Shown here: piece by piece, positions 26,890-35,314 of the stretch
Numbering within the stretch: the first letter of the stretch is position 1
Layout: each line of letters starts with the position of its first letter
The notes under the pieces: model-generated
Databases searched by the model: none
Told to the model about the DNA's origin: nothing
Seen by the model: only the letters and a program-made list of their open reading frames with translations
From: Nostoc sp. 106C
GTDB lineage: Bacteria > Cyanobacteriota > Cyanobacteriia > Cyanobacteriales > Nostocaceae
Length of the DNA stretch: 64,000 bases
Assembly: GCF_002154725.1 (NCBI RefSeq)
Contig: NZ_MTAW01000082.1
Coordinates: 33,948 to 97,947, forward strand
Reading direction: 5' to 3'
Translations under genes and position numbers: made by a program

Positions 26890-26983
26890 ATGTCAAAACC
26901 ACGTTATGGTATTTGGGCACCTGTTGGTGGTAACTTTGGCCCTCTAGATACTGAAGAAGAACCTGTTGATGCGAGTTACGAGC
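26890..26983 (+). pseudogene. N-terminal remnant of an LLM-class flavin monooxygenase
   Basis: The peptide MSKPRYGIWAPVGGNFGPL...EEEPVDASYERS matches, as I recall, the first ~33 residues of bacterial-luciferase-like (SsuD-related) flavin monooxygenases. The rest is missing. The frame runs into a HIP1 cluster at 26982-26995, beyond which an unrelated gene fragment starts. SsuD-type enzymes desulfonate alkanesulfonates, consistent with the adjacent tauD. Confidence 0.6.
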
Positions 26984-27130
26984 GATCGCGATCGCCTGGG
27001 GATTGCTTCGGGATTGCTATCTTTATCACGTACCTGCGGTAATACCGTAGGCGTTTCCCTAATTGGTGCAGTATTTGGCGGCTTAATCGCCAATGTTGCT
27101 GCTGGTGCAGATGTATCTGTCAGCAACGCC
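26984..27130 (+). pseudogene. C-terminal remnant of a DHA2-type MFS transporter
   Basis: The frame DRLGIASGLLSLSRTCGNTVGVSLIGAVFGGLIANVAAG corresponds to the RG.ASGLLS..R..G...GV.L.GA segment of EmrB/QacA-type drug exporters. No start or upstream helices are present, and the 3' part runs into the convergent cutA gene. It is fused to the previous remnant through overlapping HIP1 sites. Confidence 0.6.
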
Positions 27131-27137
27131 CCATTTT

Positions 27138-27455
27138 TTAATCTGAATAACGTATGGGAACTTCAGCATTCAACCAGGCTAAAAATTTTTCATTAATATT
27201 AGTAGGTGATATTTCGGCAATGAAGTTAGTGTAATTAATGTGCTGGCTAATTAATTTTTCAATCTCATGATGATAACCTGCTTGAGTTTTGATAATAAGC
27301 ACTACTTCTGGCTCTTCTGTAATTTCTCCTTGCCATATATAAGCGCAGGTAATCGGAAACCAATTGACGCAAACAGCAAGTTTCTCTTCTAACAAAGCAC
27401 GACCGATTTGGCGGGCTTCATCTGTATTATTCAAGGTGATGTAATATAGTTTCAT
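27138..27455 (-). CDS. cutA: CutA1-family divalent cation tolerance protein
   Basis: At 105 residues this is a normal-length CutA1: MKLYYITLNNTDEARQIGRALLEEKLAVCVNWFPI, then YIWQGEITEEPEVVLIIKTQ and a C-terminal FLAWLNAEV. CutA1 forms a very stable trimer. A role in copper tolerance was proposed in E. coli, but in cyanobacteria the function is unclear. I chose the ATG at 27453-27455; the upstream codons to 27482 are not conserved in the family. The start codon lies only 21 bases from that of the divergent acetyltransferase, so at least one promoter must be inside the other gene. Confidence 0.88.
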   Translation of the reverse strand: MKLYYITLNNTDEARQIGRALLEEKLAVCVNWFPITCAYIWQGEITEEPEVVLIIKTQAGYHHEIEKLISQHINYTNFIAEISPTNINEKFLAWLNAEVPIRYSD

Positions 27456-27476
27456 AGAATTTTTTTTTACTATAAT

Positions 27477-27899
27477 ATGCAAAACATAAATTTATTGCTG
27501 CGACCCTATCAAGAGCAAGATGAAGAACAAGTAATTAATTTGTGGTATCGTTGCAATTTAGTAATGCCTTGGAATGACCCAAAACAAGATATTCGTCTCA
27601 AATTACAAGTACAATCAGAATTATTTCTTGTTGGTTTGATTGCAGCTAAAGTTGTTGCTACTATCATGGTAGGGTATGAAGGACATCGTGGTTGGTTCAA
27701 CTATTTAGCTGTAGCACCAGAGTATCAACGACAAGGTATTGGTAAGTATATGGTTGAGCAAGCAACTATGAAACTCAAATCTCTAAATTGTCCAAAAATA
27801 AACATCCAGGTACGTAATTCAAATATAGATGTTATTCAGTTCTACGACCATCTAGGATTCAAAATAGATGATGTTATTAGTATGGGTAAACGTTTGTGA
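27477..27899 (+). CDS. GNAT-family N-acetyltransferase
   Basis: The 140-residue protein is a single GNAT domain. WFNYLAVAPEYQRQGIGKYMVEQA is the acetyl-CoA pyrophosphate loop (Q/R-x-x-G-x-G/A as QRQGIG), preceded by FLVGLIAAKVVATIMVGYEG and followed by INIQVRNSNIDVIQFYDHLGFKIDD. It is similar in layout to YpeA-type acetyltransferases. The substrate (amino acid, polyamine or protein N-terminus) cannot be told. It converges on the SsuA-like gene with a 48-base gap and no clear hairpin. Confidence 0.85.
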   Translation: MQNINLLLRPYQEQDEEQVINLWYRCNLVMPWNDPKQDIRLKLQVQSELFLVGLIAAKVVATIMVGYEGHRGWFNYLAVAPEYQRQGIGKYMVEQATMKLKSLNCPKINIQVRNSNIDVIQFYDHLGFKIDDVISMGKRL

Positions 27900-27947
27900 A
27901 TATTGCCAAAATTCTGTTTGATCAAGGGCTAACCTATCATCAGCTAA

Positions 27948-28949
27948 CTAAGGTTTCCAAATAGCATCTTTGACTTGAAAGGTTTTAGGAATTAGCTTTT
28001 GACTGTAGAACAAATCAACTACTTGCTGTTGTTCAGCGATATATTCATCCTTCATCTCGAAAACACCAAAGTACGGACGGCGCTTTAATGAAAATTCCAA
28101 AACCTCTGGCTTATATTTGGTTTGTTCTGCGAGTAGTTTGGCAACTTCACCAGGATTAGCCTTGGCCCAATCTTCTACTTTACTCTGTTCTTCTAAAACG
28201 ATTTTGACTAAATTGGGATGATCTTTGGCAAAATTTTGTGTAGCGATATAAAAGGCGCGTTGAGGTGCGACATCAGAACCTCTAACTAACACATGTATAC
28301 TATCATTTAACTCTTTGGAGGCGAGATAGGGATCGCCAATAGGCAAGGCATCTACATTACCACCTTCAAAAGCTGTGGTGCTATCGGGAATTTTTAAGTA
28401 AATAGGTTGAATATCATTCAGCGTTAGTTTGGCACTTTCTAAGGCTTTGAGAACAAAGTATTGTAGTGCGGTTCCTTTTTGAATCGCTAATTTTTTCCCT
28501 TTTAAATCCGCAAGGGTTTTAATAGGAGAATCTTTAGGGACGATAATAGCCTGAGCGCCTGCATTTGAACCCGTCGCCGCCACATAGACAATAGGATTAC
28601 CACCAGCTTGAGCAAATACAGGTGGTAAATTGCCCACGTTGCCGATATCAACACTACCAGCTGCCATTGCTTCCATCATGGGTGGCCCTCCTTGGAAGGA
28701 TATCCATTTAACTTGGATACCTTCTGGCGCAAGCCGTTTTTCCAACAATCCCTGTGCTTTCAGCAAATTCAGTCCAGGTGTACCGCTTTGATGACCGATA
28801 TTAATCACCTTTATCTGTGAAGCATCAGAGGTTTGTGCAACCTCAGAAACGTTCCTTTGTGAAGTATGGGAACTACAGCCAGCTAGGGTTAGAAGCCAGG
28901 TTAATAAACAAGTGGCGATCGCAACTAAAATATAACGACGGGTTTTCAT
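27948..28949 (-). CDS. ABC-transporter substrate-binding lipoprotein, SsuA/TauA-like
   Basis: The 333-residue protein starts with a lipoprotein signal (MKTRRYILVAIATCLLTWLLTLAGC; lipobox LAGC). It then has the aliphatic-sulfonate binding fold: IKVINIGHQSGTPGLNLLKAQGLLEKRL, FQGGPPMMEAMAAGSVDIGNVGNLPPVFAQAGG, KGKKLAIQKGTALQYFVLKALE and FEGGNVDALPIGDPYLA. It should capture a sulfonate or related sulfur compound outside the membrane. No permease (SsuC) or ATPase (SsuB) gene is in the window, so it must share a remote transporter. The preceding GST gene ends 48 bases upstream, suggesting cotranscription. Confidence 0.87.
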   Translation of the reverse strand: MKTRRYILVAIATCLLTWLLTLAGCSSHTSQRNVSEVAQTSDASQIKVINIGHQSGTPGLNLLKAQGLLEKRLAPEGIQVKWISFQGGPPMMEAMAAGSVDIGNVGNLPPVFAQAGGNPIVYVAATGSNAGAQAIIVPKDSPIKTLADLKGKKLAIQKGTALQYFVLKALESAKLTLNDIQPIYLKIPDSTTAFEGGNVDALPIGDPYLASKELNDSIHVLVRGSDVAPQRAFYIATQNFAKDHPNLVKIVLEEQSKVEDWAKANPGEVAKLLAEQTKYKPEVLEFSLKRRPYFGVFEMKDEYIAEQQQVVDLFYSQKLIPKTFQVKDAIWKP

Positions 28950-28997
28950 ATTTGCAGTTGGAAAGGTGACTGGCTATCAACCTGTCACCAATAAACA

Positions 28998-30218
28998 TTA
29001 ATAGAGAGATGCCAAAACTTGATCGGCGGCGGCGCGGAATGCAGTTGCAGCACCAGCACTCATATCTCGTGGCGCACAGATGCGATTTCTCACATAGGCA
29101 AGTGTAATCGCGCCAATTGCAGCTATCTTGGAATCGATACTATCCTTACCACCTGTGCGTCCACCTGGTAGAGGTGCGCCGTTACCATTGATTAAGTAGT
29201 CAGCTAGTAATCTCAGGTGTAAATCAACCACTTCTTGAACTGTGGAAACGTCACCATCTACAGCTAAAGCTTGTACACCAGAGTTTTTTAAAATATCTGC
29301 GATCGCATTTTCTCGATTATCACTCAATCTCTCCGCCGCTTCTGCACGAAACTGGATGGCTTCGCTTTCTGCTGAATCGAGGGGTAAAGGATTCCCAATT
29401 GGTTCTACACCCCATCTGCGGCGCAGAAGTAAATTGTTGGTGATATTATCCGATTTCACCCGATGATAAGCTGGGCGTTGATTTAGAGCTTCAAACCAAG
29501 CATTGATTCGTGGATAGCGGGGATTACCTTTGATGTGATAGCGCCGATAAACAGGTAAATTAGCCGCTAACCTATCAAGATGAGGACTGTATAGGATATC
29601 TACCAGGCTAAAACTGCTTAAGAAATAGGGGCCAGGATATTTACCTAAACTTTGCTCTAGCTCATCTAATTTCACTTCAAACTCTGTTTGTAAATTAGCT
29701 AATTCATTAGCATCTGTAACTTTTTCTCGGAGGAATTTATAAGCAATATCTCTAAAGCCGTTAGTTTCTGATTCTTCTACCCATTGTCTTGCAACAGCGT
29801 TTTCTTCCGGGTTTTCTGGAAGTAAGGCTGGTGTAGGAAATCGTTCTTCTAAAGCTAAGAGAATATCTTTAGATTCATACACCAACTGACCCTCAATTTT
29901 TGCAGCAGGTACAAGGGTAGTCGGAACTAAATCAGTGTACCATTTAGGCTTGTTGCTCAAATCGATAAACTCAGTTTCAAAGGGAATTTCCTTTTCTTCT
30001 AGAGCAAACCAAACTCTCTCACAAAAAGGACACCAAGAATTAGTATCTCGATATAACAAAATTGATGGTTTAGTGTCTGGGGGAAGTTTATGCAGACTAC
30101 TAGGTATAGGTGCAGTAGATGGAGATTGTCCTGGTCTGCGTACTCTGCGCGCTGAAGTATTTTGCCGAGCGATTTCTAGCAGTTGTTCCCAATTAGTTAC
30201 AGCGTCTTGAATAGACAT
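28998..30218 (-). CDS. Glutathione S-transferase-like protein with C-terminal extension
   Basis: This 406-residue protein carries an N-terminal glutaredoxin-like domain from about residue 55 (YRDTNSWCPFCERVWFALEEKEIPFE; CPFC motif) and a GST helical domain (to about 250). A C-terminal region of ~130 residues that I do not recognise follows, ending CAPRDMSAGAATAFRAAADQVLASLY. The CPFC active site suits omega/glutaredoxin-type GSTs that reduce or de-glutathionylate rather than conjugate. I prefer ATG 30216-30218, preceded by AGGTG, to the GTG at 30227. It lies between the methyltransferase and SsuA-like genes, so it may act on a sulfur compound taken up by the cell. Confidence 0.8.
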   Translation of the reverse strand: MSIQDAVTNWEQLLEIARQNTSARRVRRPGQSPSTAPIPSSLHKLPPDTKPSILLYRDTNSWCPFCERVWFALEEKEIPFETEFIDLSNKPKWYTDLVPTTLVPAAKIEGQLVYESKDILLALEERFPTPALLPENPEENAVARQWVEESETNGFRDIAYKFLREKVTDANELANLQTEFEVKLDELEQSLGKYPGPYFLSSFSLVDILYSPHLDRLAANLPVYRRYHIKGNPRYPRINAWFEALNQRPAYHRVKSDNITNNLLLRRRWGVEPIGNPLPLDSAESEAIQFRAEAAERLSDNRENAIADILKNSGVQALAVDGDVSTVQEVVDLHLRLLADYLINGNGAPLPGGRTGGKDSIDSKIAAIGAITLAYVRNRICAPRDMSAGAATAFRAAADQVLASLY

Positions 30219-30227
30219 TTTTGACAC

Positions 30228-30450
30228 CTATTTGAAAAAAGTATGCCGGATGAAACTGAAAAATTTAAGTGGAGCAGTTCTATAAGATTAGGGACAAGGA
30301 GAGAAGTCTCTTGCGAGGCTTCCTCCGTACACCGAAGGGGTTGCCGCAGGCATCAGAACTTCGGAGGGACAAGTATTTTTAGATCCTCAATAGATTTGGG
30401 ATGAGAGAAACTCAAAGTTCAAAATCCCAAATCTTGAATTTCAAATTGTA
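30228..30450. repeat. Intergenic gap with small palindromic repeat
   Basis: The gap separates the methyltransferase and GST genes. It contains CTTCCTCCG..GGGTTGCCGCAGGCATCAGAACTTCGGAGGG near 30318-30367, an inverted CCTCCG/CGGAGG pair of the HIP-rich dispersed type. The insertion may attenuate readthrough between two genes that otherwise look like one unit. Confidence 0.5.
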
Positions 30451-31107
30451 TTACCTGGCTTTATTGGGAATACCAGAAAATACGAATAACTGTTGCTCTT
30501 TCGGTGCAGATAAATTTTCACCAAGGTAACGGTTAATACCTACACCCATGTCTCCAGTAGCGGTGAGTTTAAACTTCACTTCCTCAAATTGAGATGCTTG
30601 CAGCACTTTCCGCACAGTCTCCGAGTAGGGAATACCGTTAGAGTGTCCGCGAGTCCAGATAACAAAAGCACCTTGCTTACTCACAAAACTCAAGTTATCT
30701 AGCAAGCGTTTGAGTTCAGATTCATCAGCCAGATTACCAAACACACCACAGACAATCACAATATCTGCGGGTACTGCACCAACATAGTTGGCGGAGATAG
30801 TTGCATCTCCATTGATAAATTCTATTTGCTTTGCTAAACCCAATGATTCTATAGTTGCTTTTCCACGTTCAACTAAATTGGGGTTTAGCTCAACAAGTCT
30901 TGCATATACATCTTGGGAGCGGGGGTGATTTGCTAAGGTTCCGAGTAAATCTCTTCCATCACCAGCGCAAACACTAACTACACGGATTCTTCCTGCTGGA
31001 GATGCATCCAAGCTGTAGGTTATGTATTCCCGCACGATTTCTAGGCGCTGTTGTAATTTTGGTTCCGTATTATAGAGATCGTGCCATTCAAACCAATCTT
31101 TTGGCAT
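30451..31107 (-). CDS. Class I SAM-dependent methyltransferase
   Basis: The 218-residue enzyme has motif I RVVSVCAGDGRDLLG, acidic motif II (ARLVELNPNLVERG), FINGDATI and a post-motif IVIVCGVFGNL, all of a Rossmann SAM-binding fold. A neutral C-terminal part (FEEVKFKLTATGDMGVGINRYLGEN) probably holds the substrate site. The target is unknown; the neighbouring sulfonate-type genes suggest a small sulfur molecule, but this is only context. It is first in a leftward unit with the GST and SsuA-like genes. The same 19-bp motif found before tauD lies 37 bases upstream of its start. Confidence 0.8.
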   Translation of the reverse strand: MPKDWFEWHDLYNTEPKLQQRLEIVREYITYSLDASPAGRIRVVSVCAGDGRDLLGTLANHPRSQDVYARLVELNPNLVERGKATIESLGLAKQIEFINGDATISANYVGAVPADIVIVCGVFGNLADESELKRLLDNLSFVSKQGAFVIWTRGHSNGIPYSETVRKVLQASQFEEVKFKLTATGDMGVGINRYLGENLSAPKEQQLFVFSGIPNKAR

Positions 31108-31143
31108 AAGGGTTGATTCCCATTCCTTGCAAACTGTGAATAA

Positions 31144-31163
31144 CTACGGTAAATCTATCGATT
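31144..31163 (-). promoter_or_regulatory. Second copy of the sulfur-unit operator motif
   Basis: TACGGTAAATCTATCGATT on the plus strand is the exact reverse complement of the tauD-upstream motif (19 bases). It contains the TAAATC-N4-GATTAA near-palindrome. It lies 37 bases before the methyltransferase start, where a repressor or activator would overlap the promoter. Confidence 0.65.
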
Positions 31164-31295
31164 AACAGTATTTTGCAATGAAGGCACAGTATCATATAAG
31201 CAATTGCAAAATCAAGTCTGCTGGCAATACTCCTCGTTCAACATATTTAGAAACGTATATTTATATTCAACAGACTCAATAAGAAAATCTCTTAC

Positions 31296-31493
31296 AGGAC
31301 TTACGCAAGCAAAATTTGTCATTGCGACCGAGATTGCCACGCTCCGCTCGCAACAGGCTCCGTGTAGGGAAGCAATCCTAGAATTTCAGGCGATTACGCC
31401 GCTACCCTACTCTTCGAGAACGGCTTTGCCGAACGGGAACGACTTCGTCGAACGCTCGTAATGACGGAATTCCGTGACTTTTGCGTAAGTCCT
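31296..31493. mobile_element. MITE with AGGACTTACGCAA ends, copy 1
   Basis: Thirteen-base perfect terminal inverted repeats AGGACTTACGCAA (31296-31308) and TTGCGTAAGTCCT (31481-31493) enclose 172 bases without a gene. Copy 2 with identical ends is at 40424-40564 but has a different interior. Confidence 0.8.
31318..31465. repeat. GTCATTGCGA inverted-repeat element nested in MITE copy 1
   Basis: GTCATTGCGACCGAG at the left is mirrored by GCTCGTAATGAC at the right. A related element stands alone at 51795-51902. Its position inside another element implies it moved in later. Confidence 0.6.
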
Positions 31494-31639
31494 ATCTTAA
31501 AAAATAGTTTTTAAGTAAGTAGGCAGGCACGAATAAATCCAACTATGTAACAGAATGTAAATTACTCAAAACCCTTGCGATTGCTACCATGCGGGTTCGC
31601 TGAAAGCGTTCTCGTAAGAGTAGCCACTACTCTAGACAA

Positions 31640-31747
31640 AACACAATTTGGTTATGGACAGCAGCAAACCACTTCCGTCAAGGAATTTTAGCTTGGGTTT
31701 TAGCAGACCATAGTGCTGAAACATTTAAACATTTGAGCAGGGGTTGA
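31640..31747 (+). pseudogene. IS1-type transposase remnant
   Basis: The frame NTIWLWTAANHFRQGILAWVLADHSAETFK matches the IW.A.NH..GILAWV.GDRS..TFK core of IS1 (InsB) transposases around the DDE region. It stops at 31747, and what follows resembles the continuation in another frame. No terminal repeats or start codon remain. Confidence 0.6.
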
Positions 31748-31853
31748 AAGCAGCCGATGAGCCAAAGCAATAGCCGCGATCGCTTTGGCCACAACACAAA
31801 TCGAAAGATATCCCAATCACGGCACTTATACCCTGTCGCCAACTGCCAAATGA

Positions 31854-33578
31854 CTAACTAAACTGTTGAGCATAAAACCTTGCATAACGTCCTTGAAGCG
31901 CTAAAAGTTCTTCATGGGTTCCTGATTCCACAATTTGTCCCTGTTCTAGAACTAAAATGCGATCGCATCTTCTTACTGTACTTAAACGGTGAGCAATAAT
32001 TAGTACTGTGCGACCTTGCATCAGTCTTTCCAAGGCTTCCTGTACTAGTGCTTCTGACTCGGAATCTAAAGCCGATGTCGCCTCATCCAAAATCAATATT
32101 TGTGGGTTAAGGAGAACAGCACGAGCGATCGCAATTCTTTGCCTTTGTCCCCCTGATAAATTTACCCCACGCTCGCCTACCCAAGTATTATAACCCTCAG
32201 GTAGCTGGCTAATAAACTGATGGGCGTTAGCAATTTTTGCCGCATCTTCCACTGCTGACATTTCAAAGGAGTCTTGTCCAAAAGCGATATTTTGGGCAAT
32301 TGTTCCAGAAAACATGATGGTTTCTTGGGGAACAATGCCAATTTGTCGCCGCAGGCTATGAAGTGTGACATCTCGAATATCCACACCATCAATTAGGATT
32401 TGACCAGATACAGGGTCGTAAAAGCGGGGAAGGAGATTCACAAATGTGGTTTTACCAGCACCAGAAGCACCGACAAGAGCGATCGCTTCTCCTGGTAATG
32501 CTAACAAACTGATATCTTTTAATACAGGTTCACCAGGTTTGTAGGCAAAAGCAACATGGTCATACTCCACCTTACCTTGTACAGGGGGAAGAACTATGGC
32601 ATTTGGCTTTTCTAATACCGTCGGTTGAATTGCCAATAATTCAAAAACTCGGTCAACGGATGCTTCGCCTTGCTTAAATTCGTTGTAGTTATTAGTAGTG
32701 TGTCCAATCGGGTCAATTAATAACGCCGCCGCCGTCAGGTAGCTGAAAAACTCCCCCACCGTTAAGTTGCGTTGAGAAATTTGCCACCCTCCCACCATTA
32801 ATAGTGATAAAGCACTCACAGCTTCTAAGAATCCCACGATAGGGATTTGAATCGCTTTGAGTCGTTCTGCTGAGTATTTGGCTTTGAGACTGCGTTCTGC
32901 TTCCCGGCTAAACCTAGCAATTTCGTAGTTTTCCGCAGCAAAAGCTTGTACTAAACGAATCCCACTAAAAACTTCTGTAAGTATGGCAGATAAAGTTGAG
33001 ACACGATTTTGACTGCGACGAGAATACTTCTGTAACCGTTCGCCAAACCAGCCAATTAAAATCCCCATTAGCGGCGCAACAATCACCGTTGCTAGCGTCA
33101 GCTGCCAATTCAGGCAAATCATGTAGATAGGAATTGCTAGCAGCTGCAAAACACAAGGAATAAAATCGTGAAATATTTTATTGACTACTTCTCCAACCCT
33201 GTCAATATCCTCAGTCAAACGGTAAGATAAATCACCTGCTTTTGCTGTTTCAAAATAGCTGAGATTAAGTTTTTGTAAGTGTGCATAGACTTGCTTGCGG
33301 AGATTAAAAGCTACTCTTAAAGCAGCTTGCGCCATATATATATCTTGTACAGACTGAAAAAAGCCGCGGACAAGAAATACTACAGCGCAGATTCCAGCTA
33401 TTTGCGCGATCGCTACTACATTACCGTCTCCAAAGGGAACTGCCAATTTACCTGCGAGATTAATTAGCGTTAATGTAGCCAGCACATATCCTAAAATGCC
33501 AATAAATCCCTTAGCGATGGTTTGCCACTGGGGTCGGATATAAGGTAGCAGTTGCCAATAATTAGATCGCGTTTTCAA
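31854..33578 (-). CDS. ABC exporter half-transporter (MsbA-like)
   Basis: About 575 residues form a fused membrane and ATPase domain. Six helices span about residues 20-290, then the nucleotide-binding domain has GASGAGKTT (Walker A), LSGGQRQRIAIARA signature, ILILDEATSALD (Walker B) and the AHRLSTV switch His. This is the MsbA/HlyB class, exporting lipids, peptides or polysaccharide precursors as a homodimer. No ATG lies near the start. I favour the TTG at 33576-33578 (KTRSNYWQLLPYIRPQW), the usual cyanobacterial start; a TTG at 33659 adds 27 unconserved residues. The DUF1400 hydrolase lies just upstream in the same direction. Confidence 0.85.
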   Translation of the reverse strand: MKTRSNYWQLLPYIRPQWQTIAKGFIGILGYVLATLTLINLAGKLAVPFGDGNVVAIAQIAGICAVVFLVRGFFQSVQDIYMAQAALRVAFNLRKQVYAHLQKLNLSYFETAKAGDLSYRLTEDIDRVGEVVNKIFHDFIPCVLQLLAIPIYMICLNWQLTLATVIVAPLMGILIGWFGERLQKYSRRSQNRVSTLSAILTEVFSGIRLVQAFAAENYEIARFSREAERSLKAKYSAERLKAIQIPIVGFLEAVSALSLLMVGGWQISQRNLTVGEFFSYLTAAALLIDPIGHTTNNYNEFKQGEASVDRVFELLAIQPTVLEKPNAIVLPPVQGKVEYDHVAFAYKPGEPVLKDISLLALPGEAIALVGASGAGKTTFVNLLPRFYDPVSGQILIDGVDIRDVTLHSLRRQIGIVPQETIMFSGTIAQNIAFGQDSFEMSAVEDAAKIANAHQFISQLPEGYNTWVGERGVNLSGGQRQRIAIARAVLLNPQILILDEATSALDSESEALVQEALERLMQGRTVLIIAHRLSTVRRCDRILVLEQGQIVESGTHEELLALQGRYARFYAQQFS

Positions 33579-33661
33579 GCTGTCACATCCACAATAATCT
33601 TTCCTTTGTCTGACGCTATCAGTTTTTGTGGAGTTTCTGAAGTCAAATTTAATTATCAAGG

Positions 33662-35314
33662 CTATTTTGCGATCGCCAAAGACTGAATAATGTCAAGGTT
33701 GAGACTAGGCTGACTGATAAATTTAGCATAAGCTGTACTCAAGTAAGGACGATATTCAGCTTGATTAGCAATATAAGTTTGCATGAAAGCAACACTCAAA
33801 GCACTCAGATAAATACGGGCATTTTCTGGGCTAGGCCCAATTAAAGCAGATGATATTGTCCCAAAGTTGTAATTACTAATATCACCTAACGTTGATAAGT
33901 GTGTTCCTTGTTCCATCATCACCAGATATTTATCCGCAGTCTTCAGCCAAGTAAAAGGACGAATTTGCTCTGTATCTGCCGGAGCAATAAAATCATTACC
34001 ACCAGCAATTAACATTACAGGTGCTTGAATTTGACTCAATCCGCTTTGTCCCAACAGACTGCTAATTAAAGGATTGACAGCAATCACAGCTTTGATACGT
34101 TTGTCTTGTAAAGAGTAGGTTCCTGGCAATAACTCCGTCGTTTTACACTGAACCAACAGCGGCAAATTCCAGATTTCATGACTATTTTGGCAAGCTTGGC
34201 TCAGTTGTTCAAAGTTAATTGTTGCTCCTGCTAAAGCCAAAGCTGTATAACCACCCGCAGACTGACCTATGACTCCAACTCTTTGCAAAGCAAGCTGACT
34301 CAGCATTGGGTCGGATTTTTGACGACGTTCTAATTCATCTAGCAAATACTTCACATCTAAGGGTTGATTAATAGACTCTCTGGTTTCAGGAGGCGGAGCC
34401 AAGCCTGCAAAGTATTGTTGAAATCTTTGGCGACTAATGCCAGGATGTTCCAACACAGCCGTTGCAAAGCCATAAGAAGCAAGATGTTGAGCAAGATATG
34501 CAAAGGTTGTGCGGTCAGAAAATGCACCGTGAGAAATCACTACTAAGGGAATTAATTTGTTAGTAGCAGCTTGAGGTAAATAAATATCACTGACAAATTG
34601 CCGGGAGCGAGATGCATCATTTAAGGAGAGCGTGATTTTCTGCCAATTCAACGGCCCAAGCTGTCGCAAATCTGGTCGTTGGGAAAAGCCTACAGTTACA
34701 GCAGTGGCTGTTGCTGCTTGCTTTTTAATTCCTGAAACAGCCGCTTTCTGTTGTTTCAAACGGTTGGAAAAGTTTTTAGCTAATGTTAGCCCTTTGTTTA
34801 GATTTAGCTTCAGGCTCTGGCTAGGGAATCGATGCAATACATCAAGAACAGTCATCCCTTCTGGGTTAGTAGCAGCTAAAATTAGAGCAGAACGCAACGC
34901 ATAAAATCCATTTTGATTACCTTCTGTTTCTACCAGTTCCCCTAATTGACGAATTATTTCTTCTCCTAAAGGTGAGTAGGTAAATTGAGAAATCATTACC
35001 GGACTGATTTGAAAGTGTTGCTGGAGTAAAGAACGTAGCAGCGCTAATTGTTGGGGATTAGCAAATTTAGCATAAAATGCAAATTCACTATCAATTTTTC
35101 CTTGTTTGGCAAATACTTCTAATGCATCAGCCGAAAGATAGAATTCTCCAAAAGGTGCAAAGGAAAATGTAATACGTTCTGCTCCTAATGTGGGCAGGTT
35201 AATCAATATAGCCAAAATCAAGTTATAAAATGTAACTTGACAGATTGATTTTAAATTTAGTATTTTTAGGCTGCTATGTAATGGTTTAGCTAAAAATATT
35301 TTGAATTTCCACAT
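33662..35314 (-). CDS. DUF1400 alpha/beta hydrolase, exported
   Basis: The 550-residue protein has an N-terminal hydrophobic segment (VTFYNLILAILINLPTLGA) that could be a signal peptide. A cyanobacterial DUF1400 domain follows (residues ~45-170: ERITFSFAPFGEFYLSADALEVFAKQGKI), then an alpha/beta hydrolase with nucleophile GQSAGGYTAL, a PVMLIAGGNDFIAP acid loop and a late His (EQGTHLSTLGD). It resembles platelet-activating-factor acetylhydrolase-like esterases. It probably acts in the periplasm on an ester. The gene ends 83 bases before the likely start of the ABC exporter, so both may be expressed together. Substrate unknown. Confidence 0.82.
   Translation of the reverse strand: MWKFKIFLAKPLHSSLKILNLKSICQVTFYNLILAILINLPTLGAERITFSFAPFGEFYLSADALEVFAKQGKIDSEFAFYAKFANPQQLALLRSLLQQHFQISPVMISQFTYSPLGEEIIRQLGELVETEGNQNGFYALRSALILAATNPEGMTVLDVLHRFPSQSLKLNLNKGLTLAKNFSNRLKQQKAAVSGIKKQAATATAVTVGFSQRPDLRQLGPLNWQKITLSLNDASRSRQFVSDIYLPQAATNKLIPLVVISHGAFSDRTTFAYLAQHLASYGFATAVLEHPGISRQRFQQYFAGLAPPPETRESINQPLDVKYLLDELERRQKSDPMLSQLALQRVGVIGQSAGGYTALALAGATINFEQLSQACQNSHEIWNLPLLVQCKTTELLPGTYSLQDKRIKAVIAVNPLISSLLGQSGLSQIQAPVMLIAGGNDFIAPADTEQIRPFTWLKTADKYLVMMEQGTHLSTLGDISNYNFGTISSALIGPSPENARIYLSALSVAFMQTYIANQAEYRPYLSTAYAKFISQPSLNLDIIQSLAIAK

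Larger units (their letters stand above)
31108..31853. other. Intergenic region packed with mobile-element debris
   Basis: Apart from the operator motif, this 746-base stretch holds a MITE with a second element nested in it (31296-31493) and a fragment of an IS1-type transposase (31640-31747). It contains no intact gene. Confidence 0.6.
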
